From Neisseria leonii (GTDB taxonomy: Bacteria; Pseudomonadota; Gammaproteobacteria; Burkholderiales; Neisseriaceae), in assembly GCF_028776105.2 (NCBI RefSeq), contig NZ_CP145606.1, positions 1,550,001-1,614,000 of the forward strand: DNA of 64,000 nt. Reading direction: 5' to 3'. The notes beneath the pieces were generated by a model. It saw nothing but the letters and a program-made list of their open reading frames with translations, did no database searches and was not told where the DNA came from. Positions 47,682 to 56,974 of the stretch are shown one piece after another. The position numbers and the translations under genes were made by a program. Position 1 is the stretch's first letter, and every line of letters begins with the position of its first letter.

Positions 47682-48278
47682 TCAGTCCGCAAACGATGCT
47701 TTGACCGCTGCGTCCAGCTCGCCGTCAATCTGCACCCGGTGAAAGCGCATCACCGTGCGGTCTCCCTGTTTTTCGTTCAGCCCGATACGGCGCACCACGC
47801 TGTCGCCCTCGATTTCGACAGAAGTAAAAATCTGCTTCATCAGGGCGGTTTTCGGCATCAGCCGCAGCGTCCATTTTTGCGGCGTGCCGCTCACATTCAA
47901 ATCAAACTGCTTTTCCAGAGCCTGCACATTGCCGCCGATCAGGTCGAGAAACAGGCCGATTTGGCGGCCCTGCGCCGCATTGCCCGCACCGCCCGTCCAG
48001 TTTTTGCCGTCCCACTGCATGATGCCGTCCGCACGCACGCGCAGGCGGTTGTCGAACGGCTGCTGCATATGCCAGATCAGCCCTTTGTGCGGCAGCAGGA
48101 CAAAACGCCCCGAGGCACTCATCGGCTTGGGCAGCGATTTCAGATACCGTTGCTGGCTGAACGCGCCCTGCACCGATGCGGGTTTTTGCAGAATCTGTGC
48201 CAACTCTGCGGCGGAAAATGCCCACAGCAGCGGGCTGGCCAGCATCAGGGCGGCCGTTGTCAGGATTTTTTTCATCAT
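47682..48278 (-). CDS. LolA-like outer membrane carrier protein
   Basis: A 198-residue periplasmic protein of the LolA-like fold used in aryl-polyene and related lipid clusters. Signal peptide MMKKILTTAALMLASPLLWA ends before FSAAELAQIL. The mature domain has KPASVQGAFSQQRYLKSLPK and LLPHKGLIWHMQQPFDNRLRV, typical LolA-like strands. It would shuttle a lipid from the inner to the outer membrane. Last gene of the five-gene minus-strand module. Confidence 0.85.
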   Translation of the reverse strand: MMKKILTTAALMLASPLLWAFSAAELAQILQKPASVQGAFSQQRYLKSLPKPMSASGRFVLLPHKGLIWHMQQPFDNRLRVRADGIMQWDGKNWTGGAGNAAQGRQIGLFLDLIGGNVQALEKQFDLNVSGTPQKWTLRLMPKTALMKQIFTSVEIEGDSVVRRIGLNEKQGDRTVMRFHRVQIDGELDAAVKASFAD

Positions 48279-48310
48279 GGATTTGCTCTTTCTCTGTGTG
48301 GCGACGGTTT

Positions 48311-48748
48311 TCAGACGGCCTGAAAGGTCGGGTGCCGCCGCACTGCTTCCAGCCAGCTCGGCGGAGTTTGGAACTGCATGAGGCCGTCTGCCAGCGATAC
48401 CGCCGCCTGAACCGTGCTGCCCTTGGTCAGTTTCGTGCCGCTGTCGCAGTCGGTAATCGTGTAGCGGATACGCAGGCAGCTTTCGATTTCGGTTACCGCC
48501 AGATCGATACGTATCCTGCTGCCGAAACGGGCGGGTTTGATGTATTTCAGGTTCAGCTGCACCACCGGCCAACTGTACCCCTGCCGCCCCATTTCACTGT
48601 AATCGTAGCCGATGGCACTCAAAAACGCGCAGCGCGCCACTTCGAGGTATTTCACATAATGGCCGTGCCAGACGATGTGCAGCGCATCGACATCGAAAAA
48701 GGGCACTTCCAACTCGGTACTGTGGCGGCAGTAAATATGTTCAGTCAT
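48311..48748 (-). CDS. acyl-CoA/acyl-ACP thioesterase, 4HBT hotdog fold
   Basis: A 145-residue thioesterase. The catalytic Asp is in VPFFDVDALHIVWHGHYVKY near residue 17, the 4-hydroxybenzoyl-CoA thioesterase signature. Its ATG overlaps the acyltransferase stop. In aryl-polyene clusters the equivalent gene (apeK) lies between the glycosyl/acyltransferase and LolA genes, as here. Confidence 0.87.
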   Translation of the reverse strand: MTEHIYCRHSTELEVPFFDVDALHIVWHGHYVKYLEVARCAFLSAIGYDYSEMGRQGYSWPVVQLNLKYIKPARFGSRIRIDLAVTEIESCLRIRYTITDCDSGTKLTKGSTVQAAVSLADGLMQFQTPPSWLEAVRRHPTFQAV

Positions 48749-49682
48749 GATCCGCATCGCTCCAAAAATCGTAAAAGTTAAACCATTGCAGCGGGTTTTG
48801 CGCACATTCCCGCGCCAAAATGTCGGCAAAACCTTGGGCGGCAGCGGCCACGGCGGCGGCACGCCCGCCGCGCTGCCAGTCGGCCGTGTCCAGAAAGCGG
48901 CGCAGTTTGAGGTGGTAGCGTCCGTTTTGTCTGACGCAGAACAGGGTATGCACGCGGGTTTTCAGCAGCCCGGCCAACAGCCATGCGCCCTGCGGCATTT
49001 CGGCGCGGTGTCCCAGAAACGATACCGGCACCGTTTTCCCGCCGCGCACCGGCACGCGGTCGGCCGCCACCGCCAACCATTCGCCCTCATCGATGCGCCG
49101 GTGCAGCTCCATCATCAGCGCCGCATCCAAATCGCCGACCTGAATCATGCGGATACGGTCGGCACCGGCTTTGTGCAGGGCTTCGTTAAAGGCTTCGGCG
49201 TGGCGGCTGTGTACCAATACGTTCAGCCGGAAACCCTGATGGTGCGACACCAGCGCGCGGCACACCTCCACATTGCCCAGGTGCGAACAGGCAAATATCT
49301 GCCCGCGCAGGCTGCGGTCGCGTATCAGGGCGTACACATCATCGGGATCGTCCACCACCAGATCTTCGTAGCGGATTTTGCGCTGCCACACGGCAAAGCG
49401 GTCGCACACCGCACGCCCGAATGCGGCAAACTGTTTGAACACGGGCAGCCGCCCGGGCAGCACGGCATCGGGAAAGGCCGTCTGAATCCGCTGCTGGTAA
49501 CGCGCAATATGGCGGCGCGGTTTGGGCGCGGTGGCGTAGAAATACAGCACGACAAACCAGATACACGGGTTCATCAGCCACGGCGGCAGATAACGCACCA
49601 TCAGTGTGGTAACGGCCAGAAACAGGCGGCTGCCGCGCTCATTTTGCGCCGCCCAATGTTCGGGGTTCAGCGGTTTCGCCAT
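48741..49682 (-). CDS. LpxL-like lysophospholipid acyltransferase
   Basis: A 313-residue acyltransferase of the LpxL/HtrB superfamily. The catalytic H-x4-E is in FACSHLGNVEVCRALV near residue 135. An N-terminal hydrophobic segment (MNPCIWFVVLYFYATA) should anchor it to the inner membrane. ATG at 49682, three bases after the GT2 stop. It probably joins an acyl chain or polyene to a lipid head group. Confidence 0.87.
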   Translation of the reverse strand: MAKPLNPEHWAAQNERGSRLFLAVTTLMVRYLPPWLMNPCIWFVVLYFYATAPKPRRHIARYQQRIQTAFPDAVLPGRLPVFKQFAAFGRAVCDRFAVWQRKIRYEDLVVDDPDDVYALIRDRSLRGQIFACSHLGNVEVCRALVSHHQGFRLNVLVHSRHAEAFNEALHKAGADRIRMIQVGDLDAALMMELHRRIDEGEWLAVAADRVPVRGGKTVPVSFLGHRAEMPQGAWLLAGLLKTRVHTLFCVRQNGRYHLKLRRFLDTADWQRGGRAAAVAAAAQGFADILARECAQNPLQWFNFYDFWSDADHD

Positions 49683-49684
49683 AT

Positions 49685-50404
49685 TCAGACGGCTCCGCCC
49701 GTGATGCGCCGCCACAACATCGTGCAGAACAGCCGGGCGTGCATTTTACTGATAAGCACATTGTCGCCGAAAGCGCGGAAATGCGACACGCCGTCCGCCG
49801 CATAACGCACCGGCGTTTTTATCCATACCGGCCGCACGCCGCGCCAATACAGGCGGATCAGGATTTCTGTATCAAAATCCATGCGCTCGCCGACATATTC
49901 TTCCCGCACCACGGCCAAAGCCGGCGCGAGCGGGTACAGACGGAAACCGCACATACCGTCTTTGATGTCGGTGGAAAACGTGTGCAGCATATTCCAAAAA
50001 TCGGTGATTTTCCGCCCGTACAACCGGGCTTTGGGCGCATCGGCACCGTATTGCGGCCAGCCGCACACCACGGCCTCGGGCTGCTCTGCGGCGGCAGCCA
50101 GCAGTTTGGCAATATCGTCCAGACAGTGCTGCCCATCGGCATCGACCTGTAAAACATGGGTATAGCCCTTTTGCGCCGCATACGCCAGCCCGTCTTTCAC
50201 GGCTGCGCCTTTGCCGCCGTTGGCCGCGCGGTACAGCACCGATACGCCGTCCCGCTGTGCCAGATCTGCCAAAACCGGCCGGCAGCCGGCAGCCGAGCCG
50301 TCATCGACAATCAGCGTGTCCAAACCGAATCCGCGCACCGTCGCGGCCACGCGGGCTACGGTGTCGGCGTGGTTGTAATGGGGAATGACGGCAAGGGTTT
50401 TCAT
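49685..50404 (-). CDS. family 2 glycosyltransferase
   Basis: A 239-residue GT-A glycosyltransferase of the dolichol-phosphate-mannose synthase type. Motifs are LAVIPHYNHADTVARV near the start, LIVDDGSAAG and VLQVDADGQHCLDDI (the DxD metal site). No C-terminal membrane helices. In APE-type clusters it is often fused to the acyltransferase; here they are separate, adjacent genes. Confidence 0.88.
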   Translation of the reverse strand: MKTLAVIPHYNHADTVARVAATVRGFGLDTLIVDDGSAAGCRPVLADLAQRDGVSVLYRAANGGKGAAVKDGLAYAAQKGYTHVLQVDADGQHCLDDIAKLLAAAAEQPEAVVCGWPQYGADAPKARLYGRKITDFWNMLHTFSTDIKDGMCGFRLYPLAPALAVVREEYVGERMDFDTEILIRLYWRGVRPVWIKTPVRYAADGVSHFRAFGDNVLISKMHARLFCTMLWRRITGGAV

Positions 50405-50430
50405 AATGCTCCGTTCGGCCGCAGCCGTAT

Positions 50431-52137
50431 TCAGACGGCCTCGAAAGTGCCGAAAACCAGCCGGCCGGACGCACACACGGCCTGCCCGTTTTCGATTTTG
50501 AAGGCGAGCTTGTCTTTGGCCGCATCGTATTTCAGCTCGACACGCACCATATCATAGGGGCGGACAAACTGCTGGTATTTCAGATTTTCCACGCACACGA
50601 TGCCGCGCCCCCGGCCGCAACGCGCGGCCAGCCCGCGCACCCACTGCAATTCGACCACGCCCGGCACCAGCGGGAAACCGGCAAAATGCCCGCCGAAATA
50701 GGCCGCATCCAAAGGCACACGTCCCTGAAAACACACTGTATCCTGCGTTTCAGACGGCATCTGCCGCCATTCGGGTTCACCGGGTGCCTGCGTGAAGGCC
50801 GTCTGAAAATCGGCAGCCGTGATTTTCGATTGCGGATTGCGCGGCAGCGTGTCGCTGAAACGCCAGTAGCGCGGCAGGGCGGCGGTATCCTGTGTGGCGG
50901 CCAAATGTTTTTTCAGCACGGCCGCCACCTCTGCCCGTCCCCGCTCACGCAGCGCTTCGATGCCTGAGCCGTTCAATGCCGCCCACACGGCAACGCGCCG
51001 GTGCTGCGGATGCGGGGCACAGAAGGCGTCGGCAATCCATTCGTGCGCCAGCAGGTCGTGTTCGATTTGGTTCAGCGACACGCGCTTGTCCTCGAATTTG
51101 ATGATACGGTCTTTGCGGCCGAGCAGCGCAAAACCCTCCGTCCGCATTTCGATTAAGTCGGCCGTCTGAAAACGCCCTGCCGTCCACGGCGATTGTGCCC
51201 ACAATGCGCCGTCTGCGTCCTGTCCCACGCCGACGGCGGCAAACGGCTGCCATTCGCGGCGGCCGCTGCGGGCGGCAATGATGCCGGTTTCGGTGCTGCC
51301 GTACACTTCGAACGGCCGCACGGCGTGCTGTTCCAGCAGATCGGCCACCGCTTCGGGCAACTCGCCGCCCGCCGATACGATGCCGGCCAACCGCCCGCGC
51401 AATGCCTGCCAGTCGCGCGCGCCGCCCAAACGGTTCAGCACGGCCGGGCTGGCAATCCATACCGTTTTTTCGTAGCGCGCCGCCGCGGCCAGCAGGGTTT
51501 CGGGGTAAATATGCTGCGGCCGGTCCAGCGTCCAACCCATTACCAGCGGCAGGGCAAAGCGGAATGTGAAGCCGTACATATGCTGCGTGCCGACGCTGCC
51601 GGTCAAAACGGGGCGGGCAGCGGCAAACGGCAGGGATTCGGCCAGTACCGCCGCTTCGGCCGCCATTTGGGCGGCGGTTTTGACGATGATTTGCGCCCCG
51701 CCCGTCGAGCCCGATGTTTTCAGCCATGCCTCGGCTTGGGGCGGAATCCGCCAATCATCAGGCATGTTTTCCGCCTCTTCCCCGTCCGGTATGCCGAGCG
51801 TCCACACACCGCCTTCCGTCAGGCCGTCTGAAAATGCGGTTTCGTGCGGAACATCGGTTAGCCAGATGTCCGCCGTGCCGCCCCATGCGGCATTTTCGCG
51901 CGCCAGATTGGGCGGCAGCAGTACCCGCACGCCCGCGTGCCACGCGGCCAAAACGGCGCAGGCAAACTGTGCGGCATCTTCAAACCACAGAGCGGCACTG
52001 CGCACGCCGCGCGCTTTCAGACGGCCGGACAGGGCAAAGACGGCACGGTTGAAACTGCCCCGCGTCCAGTCGGGGGCGGCGGCGATGAGGTCGGTTGCGG
52101 GCAAGTGCGGCGAAAGGATATGAGTCAGCTGGTTCAT
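50431..52137 (-). CDS. AMP-dependent acyl synthetase fused to a 3-hydroxyacyl dehydratase (ApeH-ApeI type)
   Basis: A 568-residue two-domain protein. Residues about 1-455 are an adenylating enzyme with the P-loop AWLKTSGSTGGAQIIVK, FEVYGSTETGIIAARSG and the hinge GRKDRIIKFEDKRVSLNQIE. Residues about 470-568 are a hotdog dehydratase of the ApeI/FabZ-like kind (YFGGHFAGFPLVPGVVELQW). It would activate a starter acid such as a 4-hydroxybenzoate derivative and dehydrate the growing chain. ATG at 52137. First gene of the module. Confidence 0.88.
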   Translation of the reverse strand: MNQLTHILSPHLPATDLIAAAPDWTRGSFNRAVFALSGRLKARGVRSAALWFEDAAQFACAVLAAWHAGVRVLLPPNLARENAAWGGTADIWLTDVPHETAFSDGLTEGGVWTLGIPDGEEAENMPDDWRIPPQAEAWLKTSGSTGGAQIIVKTAAQMAAEAAVLAESLPFAAARPVLTGSVGTQHMYGFTFRFALPLVMGWTLDRPQHIYPETLLAAAARYEKTVWIASPAVLNRLGGARDWQALRGRLAGIVSAGGELPEAVADLLEQHAVRPFEVYGSTETGIIAARSGRREWQPFAAVGVGQDADGALWAQSPWTAGRFQTADLIEMRTEGFALLGRKDRIIKFEDKRVSLNQIEHDLLAHEWIADAFCAPHPQHRRVAVWAALNGSGIEALRERGRAEVAAVLKKHLAATQDTAALPRYWRFSDTLPRNPQSKITAADFQTAFTQAPGEPEWRQMPSETQDTVCFQGRVPLDAAYFGGHFAGFPLVPGVVELQWVRGLAARCGRGRGIVCVENLKYQQFVRPYDMVRVELKYDAAKDKLAFKIENGQAVCASGRLVFGTFEAV

Positions 52138-52328
52138 GGTGTCCGAATATTGCGGCGCGGGGGCGTTTTCAGACGGCCACCCGCAGGATAGTGCCGATTG
52201 TAACCCAAATCCGCCCGCTGCCGCCTGCCGCACAGGACTTTCGCACCGTACGGCAAAGTTTCTCTATAATGGTTCCGTTCAGATGCCGTCTGAATCACGA
52301 TAACAAGGAATGTAAAGGAGAATCAACT

Positions 52329-53198
52329 ATGTCGGGTCAACTGATTGCGGTAATTCTGCCGCTCTGTCTGATGATTGTGATGGCCGGTTTGGGGCTGGAA
52401 TTGACCGTGCGCGATTTTGTGCGGGTGAAAAATAACCCCAAAGTGATTGTGATTGCGCTGTTCTGCCAGCTGGTGCTGCTGGTGGCCGCCGCTTTTGCCG
52501 TCTGCGTGCTGCTGGGGCTGCCGCCGGTTTTGGCGGTGGGCATGATGATGCTGGCCGCCTCGCCGGGCGGGGCAACGGCCAATCTGTTCAGTTATCTGTA
52601 TAAAGGCGATGTCGCGCTGAATATCAGTTTAACGGCGGTAAATGCGCTGATTGCCGCAGTCAGCTTCCCGCTGATTGTCAATGCGGCCGTGGCGTATTTT
52701 CTGCCGGACGGACAGCAGCTCGGCCTTCAATTCGGCAAGGTGCTTCAAGTGTTTGTGATTATCCTGCTGCCGGTGGCGGCAGGCATGGCACTGCGGCATT
52801 ACCGCCCGCATCTGGCAGAAAAGCTGCAACGCTTTGTGCGCCTGTTTGCGACAGTGTTCCTGCTGCTGATTATTGTCGGGGCGGTGGCGGCGGAACGGGC
52901 CAATGCGGCGGAGTATATCCGTCAGGTCGGGCCTGCTGCCGCGCTGTTCTGCCTGTTGAGCCTGGGCACCGGTTATTTCGTGCCGAAACTGTTCGGTGTG
53001 GGCAAAGCGCAGGCGCGGGCGTGCGCTTTTGAAATCGGTATCCACAACAGCACGCTGGCGATGACGATTGCCATCACGCTGCTGAACAGCCCGCAGATGG
53101 CGATTCCGGCAGCCATTTATTCGATTGTGATGTATGTGTTCGGCGTGGCGTTCGGCACGCTGTTAAACCGGTTTGACCCGATTGAACGGCGTGCCTGA
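52329..53198 (+). CDS. bile acid:sodium symporter-family transporter
   Basis: A 289-residue BASS-family membrane protein with about nine to ten helices. Family motifs are LAASPGGATANLFSYLYKGD near residue 78 and AFEIGIHNSTLAMTIAITLL near residue 235, which line the sodium sites. ATG at 52329 with AAAGGAG ten bases upstream. Substrate unknown; bacterial members carry organic anions such as pantoate. Confidence 0.9.
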   Translation: MSGQLIAVILPLCLMIVMAGLGLELTVRDFVRVKNNPKVIVIALFCQLVLLVAAAFAVCVLLGLPPVLAVGMMMLAASPGGATANLFSYLYKGDVALNISLTAVNALIAAVSFPLIVNAAVAYFLPDGQQLGLQFGKVLQVFVIILLPVAAGMALRHYRPHLAEKLQRFVRLFATVFLLLIIVGAVAAERANAAEYIRQVGPAAALFCLLSLGTGYFVPKLFGVGKAQARACAFEIGIHNSTLAMTIAITLLNSPQMAIPAAIYSIVMYVFGVAFGTLLNRFDPIERRA

Positions 53199-53211
53199 CG
53201 CATCAGGCCTT

Positions 53212-53245
53212 TTTCAGACGGCCTCCGCCTGCGGCGGCCGTCTTA
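53212..53245. terminator. bidirectional terminator between the BASS and cytochrome genes
   Basis: AGACGGCC (53216-53223) and GGCCGTCT (53236-53243) with flanking A/T tracts on both strands form a stem between the convergent genes; the inner CCGC/GCGG extends it. Confidence 0.6.
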
Positions 53246-53671
53246 ATTTTTGAACGCACGGTGGCAGGTTTTGCAGCTTTGCCCCACTTGGCCGAACGCG
53301 GTCTGCACAGCCGTCCGGCTGCCGCTTTGCGCCGCCCGGTCCAAAGCCGCTGCGGCGGCGTTAAATTCCGCCACGGCAGCCTGAAACGCCTGCGGCCTCT
53401 CCCACACGGCCGCAGCCGCATCGGAACCGCGCCCGCTGCCTGCCGGAAAATGCCGCCACGGCGCATCGGCCGTTTGGTTCAGCCGTGCAGCCAAACCCGC
53501 AAATTCGGCGGCGGAGAACGCGGCATCGCTGCGTTTGAGCAAGTCGCCCATCTGCCTGCTCAGGCTGCGCCAGTCCTGCATATACTGCCGGCGCACCCGT
53601 ATATCGTCCGCCGTATCGGCCGCACCGTACGGCGCGGCGGCCAAAATGAATACCCACATCAGTTTTTTCAT
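53243..53671 (-). CDS. cytochrome c' family protein
   Basis: A 142-residue secreted c-type cytochrome. Signal peptide MKKLMWVFILAAAPYGAA, then a four-helix bundle with the haem motif CxxCH at the C-terminus (QSCKTCHRAFKN), the hallmark of class II cytochrome c'. In Neisseria-type bacteria such proteins bind or detoxify nitric oxide. ATG at 53671 with GGAGG eight bases upstream. Confidence 0.9.
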   Translation of the reverse strand: MKKLMWVFILAAAPYGAADTADDIRVRRQYMQDWRSLSRQMGDLLKRSDAAFSAAEFAGLAARLNQTADAPWRHFPAGSGRGSDAAAAVWERPQAFQAAVAEFNAAAAALDRAAQSGSRTAVQTAFGQVGQSCKTCHRAFKN

Positions 53672-53701
53672 ACTGTCCTCCTCCGCTTCGCCCATGGCAT
53701 G

Positions 53702-53943
53702 TTCAGACGGCCTTATATATTACAGGCTCGAAGGAACTTAACAAAACTTCACAGTATCTTTGAGCCACAGTCATCATTACTTGCGTAAGCCTGGTTCGAG
53801 TTCCTTTATTTACAATCCGTTAAATTCGAAGAAACCCAACTATGTCTGCTCCCATAGTCCTCTCCTTTACTCCCGCCAAAGGCTGTACCGGTAAAACGAC
53901 ATTAACCGCAAACTTGACCGATCTGCTTTCGGCCAAACCGCTA
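53702..53943 (+). pseudogene. ICE-type ParA fragment A with its upstream region
   Basis: An ATG at 53842 opens MSAPIVLSFTPAKGCTGKTT followed by LTANLTDLLSAKP before running into the polA 3' end. The deviant Walker A (KGCTGKTTLTANL) matches ParA partition ATPases of integrative conjugative elements (usual form KGGTGKTTLTANLAGLLA). The 140 bases upstream, starting at TTCAGACGGCCTTATATATT, are also shared with the inverted copy at 58343-58744. Confidence 0.6.
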
Positions 53944-56739
53944 ATGCGCTTCCTCCCAATTGGCACCCACGCCCACTTCTGCCACCAAAGGCACCGACAG
54001 CACGCCTCCGCCGACAGCGGCCATGATTTGCGGCAGGATCCGCCGGACGACCGCCAATTCGGCCTGCGGTACTTCCAACACCAATTCGTCATGCACCTGC
54101 ATCAGCAGTTTGGCCGACAGGCCGTCTGAAACCAGCCGGCCGGATACGGCAATCATGGCCTGCTTGATGAGGTCGGAAGCCGTTCCCTGCATGGGCGCGT
54201 TAATGGCGGCACGCTCGGCGGCGGCGCGGCGGGTAGCGTTTTTGTCCCGAATATCGGGCAGGTAGAGACGGCGGCCGAACAGGGTTTCCACATAGCCCTG
54301 CGCGGCGGCCTGCTCTTTGGTACGCTGCATATAGTCGGCCACGCCGGGATAACGGGCGAAATAGCGGTCGATAAAATTTTTCGCCGACAGATTGTCGATG
54401 CCCAGCGATTTGGCCAGCCCGTATTGCCCCATGCCGTAAATCAGGCCGAAATTGATGGTTTTGGCATAACGCCGCTGCTCGCTGCCCACATTTTCGGGCG
54501 GCACGCCGAATACTTCTGCGGCGGTGCGCCGGTGAATGTCTTCGCCGTTTTGAAATGCGTCGAGCAGGGTTTGGTCGCCGGACAGATGCGCCATGATACG
54601 CAATTCGATTTGCGAATAGTCGGCCGACACCATCACGCTGCCTTCCGGCGCGATAAAGGCGCGGCGCACGCGGCGGCCTTCTTCCGTACGGATCGGAATG
54701 TTCTGCAAATTGGGATTGCTGCTGGCCAAACGGCCGGTTACCGCGACGGCCTGCGCGTAGGTGGTGTGCACGCGGCCGGTTTGCGGATCAATCATTTCGG
54801 GCAGTTTGTCGGTGTAGGTCGATTTCAATTTGGCCAAACTGCGGTTTTGCAGAATGATTTTGGGCAGGGGGTAATCGGGTGCGAGGGCTTCGAGTACCGC
54901 CTCGTTGGTGGACACGCCGCCGGAAGCGGTTTTTTTCAGCCCTTTGGTGGGAATGCCCATTTTGCCGAACAGGATTTCCTGCAATTGTTTGGGCGAATTC
55001 AGATTAAACGGCTGTCCTGCGGTTTCGTAGGCCGCCTGCTCCAACTGCAGCAGACTGCCGCCCAACTCATGACTCTGGCGCGCCAGTTCGGCTTTGTCGA
55101 TCAACACGCCGTTGCGCTCCATTTCAAACAAGACTTGGGCAACGGGCAGTTCCATATTCCGGTACATGGCCAGCTGCCTGCCGTCCATCTGCCCGCGCAG
55201 ATGCGCTTCGATGCGCAAAGCGAAATCGGCATCTTGGGCGGCGTATTCGGCTGCCTGTGCCAGTGCCACATCGGCAAAGCCGATTTGTTTCGCGCCTTTG
55301 CCGCACAGCGATTCGTAAGTAATCGTGGGCAGACCCAGCCAGCGCTCGGCCAATTCGTCCAGACCGTGCCCCAAATGGCTTTCGACAATATACGAGGCCA
55401 GCATGGCATCACCCGCAATGCCTTTGAGGGCGATACCGTAGTTGGCGAAAATATGCTGGTCGTATTTGAGGTTCTGGCCGACTTTGTTCAGCGCGCCGTT
55501 TTCCAGATGCGGTTTCAGACGGCCCAACACATCATGCAAATCCAGCTGCTCGGGCGCGGCAGTGGGCGTATGGCCGAGCGGAATGTACACGGCATCGCCT
55601 GCGGCAAAGGCGAAGCTGATGCCTACCAGCCGTGCTTCCATCGCATTGAGGGCAGTAGTTTCCGTGTCGATGCCGACCGTATCCGCCTGCACCAGCCTGG
55701 CCAGCACGGCAGCAAATGCCGCTTCGTCGGTAATCGCTTGATAGGACAGGGTTTCGGGCTTGGGTGCTTGGGGGCGTATGCCGTCCGCAGGGGCGTTTTC
55801 AGACGGCATTTCTGCCGCCAAGGCCGCCTGTTCGCCGATATGCGCCGCACCGGACAAATCCTGGCTGCCCCCGTGCATCTGCTCCTGCGCTTCTTTGAGC
55901 CATGTACGGAAATTCAGCCGTTTGAATTCGGCCGCCAGTTGCGCCCACTGCGGCGTGCGGCGGCGCAGGCTGTCCGTTCCCTCCGGCAGTTCGGCGTGCA
56001 GATCCACATCGGTTTTAATCGTTACCAGCTGATAAGAAAGCGGCAGTTGCGCCAGCGCGGCGTGCAGGTTTTCGCCCACTTTGCCTTTGACCGATCCGAC
56101 ATTGGCCATCACGTTTTCCAGCGTACCGTATTGTTCCAGCCATTTGACGGCGGTTTTGGGGCCGCATTTTTCCACACCCGGCACATTGTCCACCTTGTCG
56201 CCCATCAGCGCGAGATAGTCGCGGATTTGCGCAGGCAACACGCCGAATTTGGCCTTCACGCCCGCTTCGTCCAAGGTTTCGCCGCTCATCGTATTCACCA
56301 GCGTCACGCGTTCGGAAACCAGCTGCGCCATATCTTTATCGCCGGTGGACACCACCACATTCCAGCCTGCCGCTTCGCCCTGTTTGGCCAGCGTGCCGAT
56401 GACATCGTCGGCCTCCACATCAGGTACCACCAGAACCGGCCAGCCCATCAGGCGCACCAAATCCGGCAGCATCTCGGCCTGCGGACGCAATTCGTCGGGC
56501 ATGGGCGGGCGGGTGGCTTTGTAGTCGGGGTACATTTGATGGCGGAAATTTTTGCCCTTGGCATCAAATACCACCGCGCAATAGTCGTGTTCATAATCGG
56601 CACGCAGGCGGCGCAGCATATTGAGTACGCCGTAGAGCGCGCCGGTGGGCGTACCGTCGGGCGCGGTCAGCGGCGCCATCGCGTGAAAAGCACGGTAGAG
56701 ATAGGAAGAACCGTCGACAAGTAAAAGTGTGGAAGACAT
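53941..56739 (-). CDS. polA: DNA polymerase I
   Basis: Repair and Okazaki-fragment polymerase, 932 residues. The N-terminal 5' nuclease domain (LLLVDGSSYLYRAFHAM, GDKDMAQLVSERV) is followed by an intact 3'-5' exonuclease with DEDD residues (VGIDTETTALNAME, GQNLKYDQHIF, YAAQDADFALRI). The polymerase domain has VSADYSQIELRIMAHLSG (motif A), RRYAKTINFGLIYGMGQYG (motif B) and LMQVHDELVLEVP (motif C). Confidence 0.97.
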   Translation of the reverse strand: MSSTLLLVDGSSYLYRAFHAMAPLTAPDGTPTGALYGVLNMLRRLRADYEHDYCAVVFDAKGKNFRHQMYPDYKATRPPMPDELRPQAEMLPDLVRLMGWPVLVVPDVEADDVIGTLAKQGEAAGWNVVVSTGDKDMAQLVSERVTLVNTMSGETLDEAGVKAKFGVLPAQIRDYLALMGDKVDNVPGVEKCGPKTAVKWLEQYGTLENVMANVGSVKGKVGENLHAALAQLPLSYQLVTIKTDVDLHAELPEGTDSLRRRTPQWAQLAAEFKRLNFRTWLKEAQEQMHGGSQDLSGAAHIGEQAALAAEMPSENAPADGIRPQAPKPETLSYQAITDEAAFAAVLARLVQADTVGIDTETTALNAMEARLVGISFAFAAGDAVYIPLGHTPTAAPEQLDLHDVLGRLKPHLENGALNKVGQNLKYDQHIFANYGIALKGIAGDAMLASYIVESHLGHGLDELAERWLGLPTITYESLCGKGAKQIGFADVALAQAAEYAAQDADFALRIEAHLRGQMDGRQLAMYRNMELPVAQVLFEMERNGVLIDKAELARQSHELGGSLLQLEQAAYETAGQPFNLNSPKQLQEILFGKMGIPTKGLKKTASGGVSTNEAVLEALAPDYPLPKIILQNRSLAKLKSTYTDKLPEMIDPQTGRVHTTYAQAVAVTGRLASSNPNLQNIPIRTEEGRRVRRAFIAPEGSVMVSADYSQIELRIMAHLSGDQTLLDAFQNGEDIHRRTAAEVFGVPPENVGSEQRRYAKTINFGLIYGMGQYGLAKSLGIDNLSAKNFIDRYFARYPGVADYMQRTKEQAAAQGYVETLFGRRLYLPDIRDKNATRRAAAERAAINAPMQGTASDLIKQAMIAVSGRLVSDGLSAKLLMQVHDELVLEVPQAELAVVRRILPQIMAAVGGGVLSVPLVAEVGVGANWEEAH

Positions 56740-56768
56740 GATATAGGCCGTCTGAAAATCGAGTGCCC

Positions 56769-56774
56769 ATTATA
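56769..56774 (-). promoter_or_regulatory. polA: polA -10 box
   Basis: TATAAT on the minus strand would start transcription near 56762, 23 bases before the polA ATG. The -35 is weak. Confidence 0.5.
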
Positions 56775-56915
56775 AAGGCTGGCGGGCGATACGCCTATTT
56801 TCAGACGGCCTGCGCCCCACGGCTGCCGCCCGGAATCCAAACCGGTGCAGTGCGCCGTCCGAAAACTGCCGGTCAATCGGCCGTACCGCCCGCAAAGCCG
56901 TCTGAAAATGCTAAC

Positions 56916-56940
56916 ATACCCGAGTTTTAAGGTCGGGTAT
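56916..56940. promoter_or_regulatory. inverted repeat ATACCCGA-N9-TCGGGTAT upstream of apbC
   Basis: A perfect 8-bp inverted repeat with a 9-base spacer, 35 bases before the apbC start. It may be an operator or a leader hairpin. Confidence 0.35.
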
Positions 56941-56974
56941 CCCGGCCGCCACTTCACACAAGAAAGGCCGCATC

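Noticed and set aside
54424..56724. A 766-codon plus-strand open frame
   Set aside because: It is the complement of polA; polA has all its catalytic motifs.
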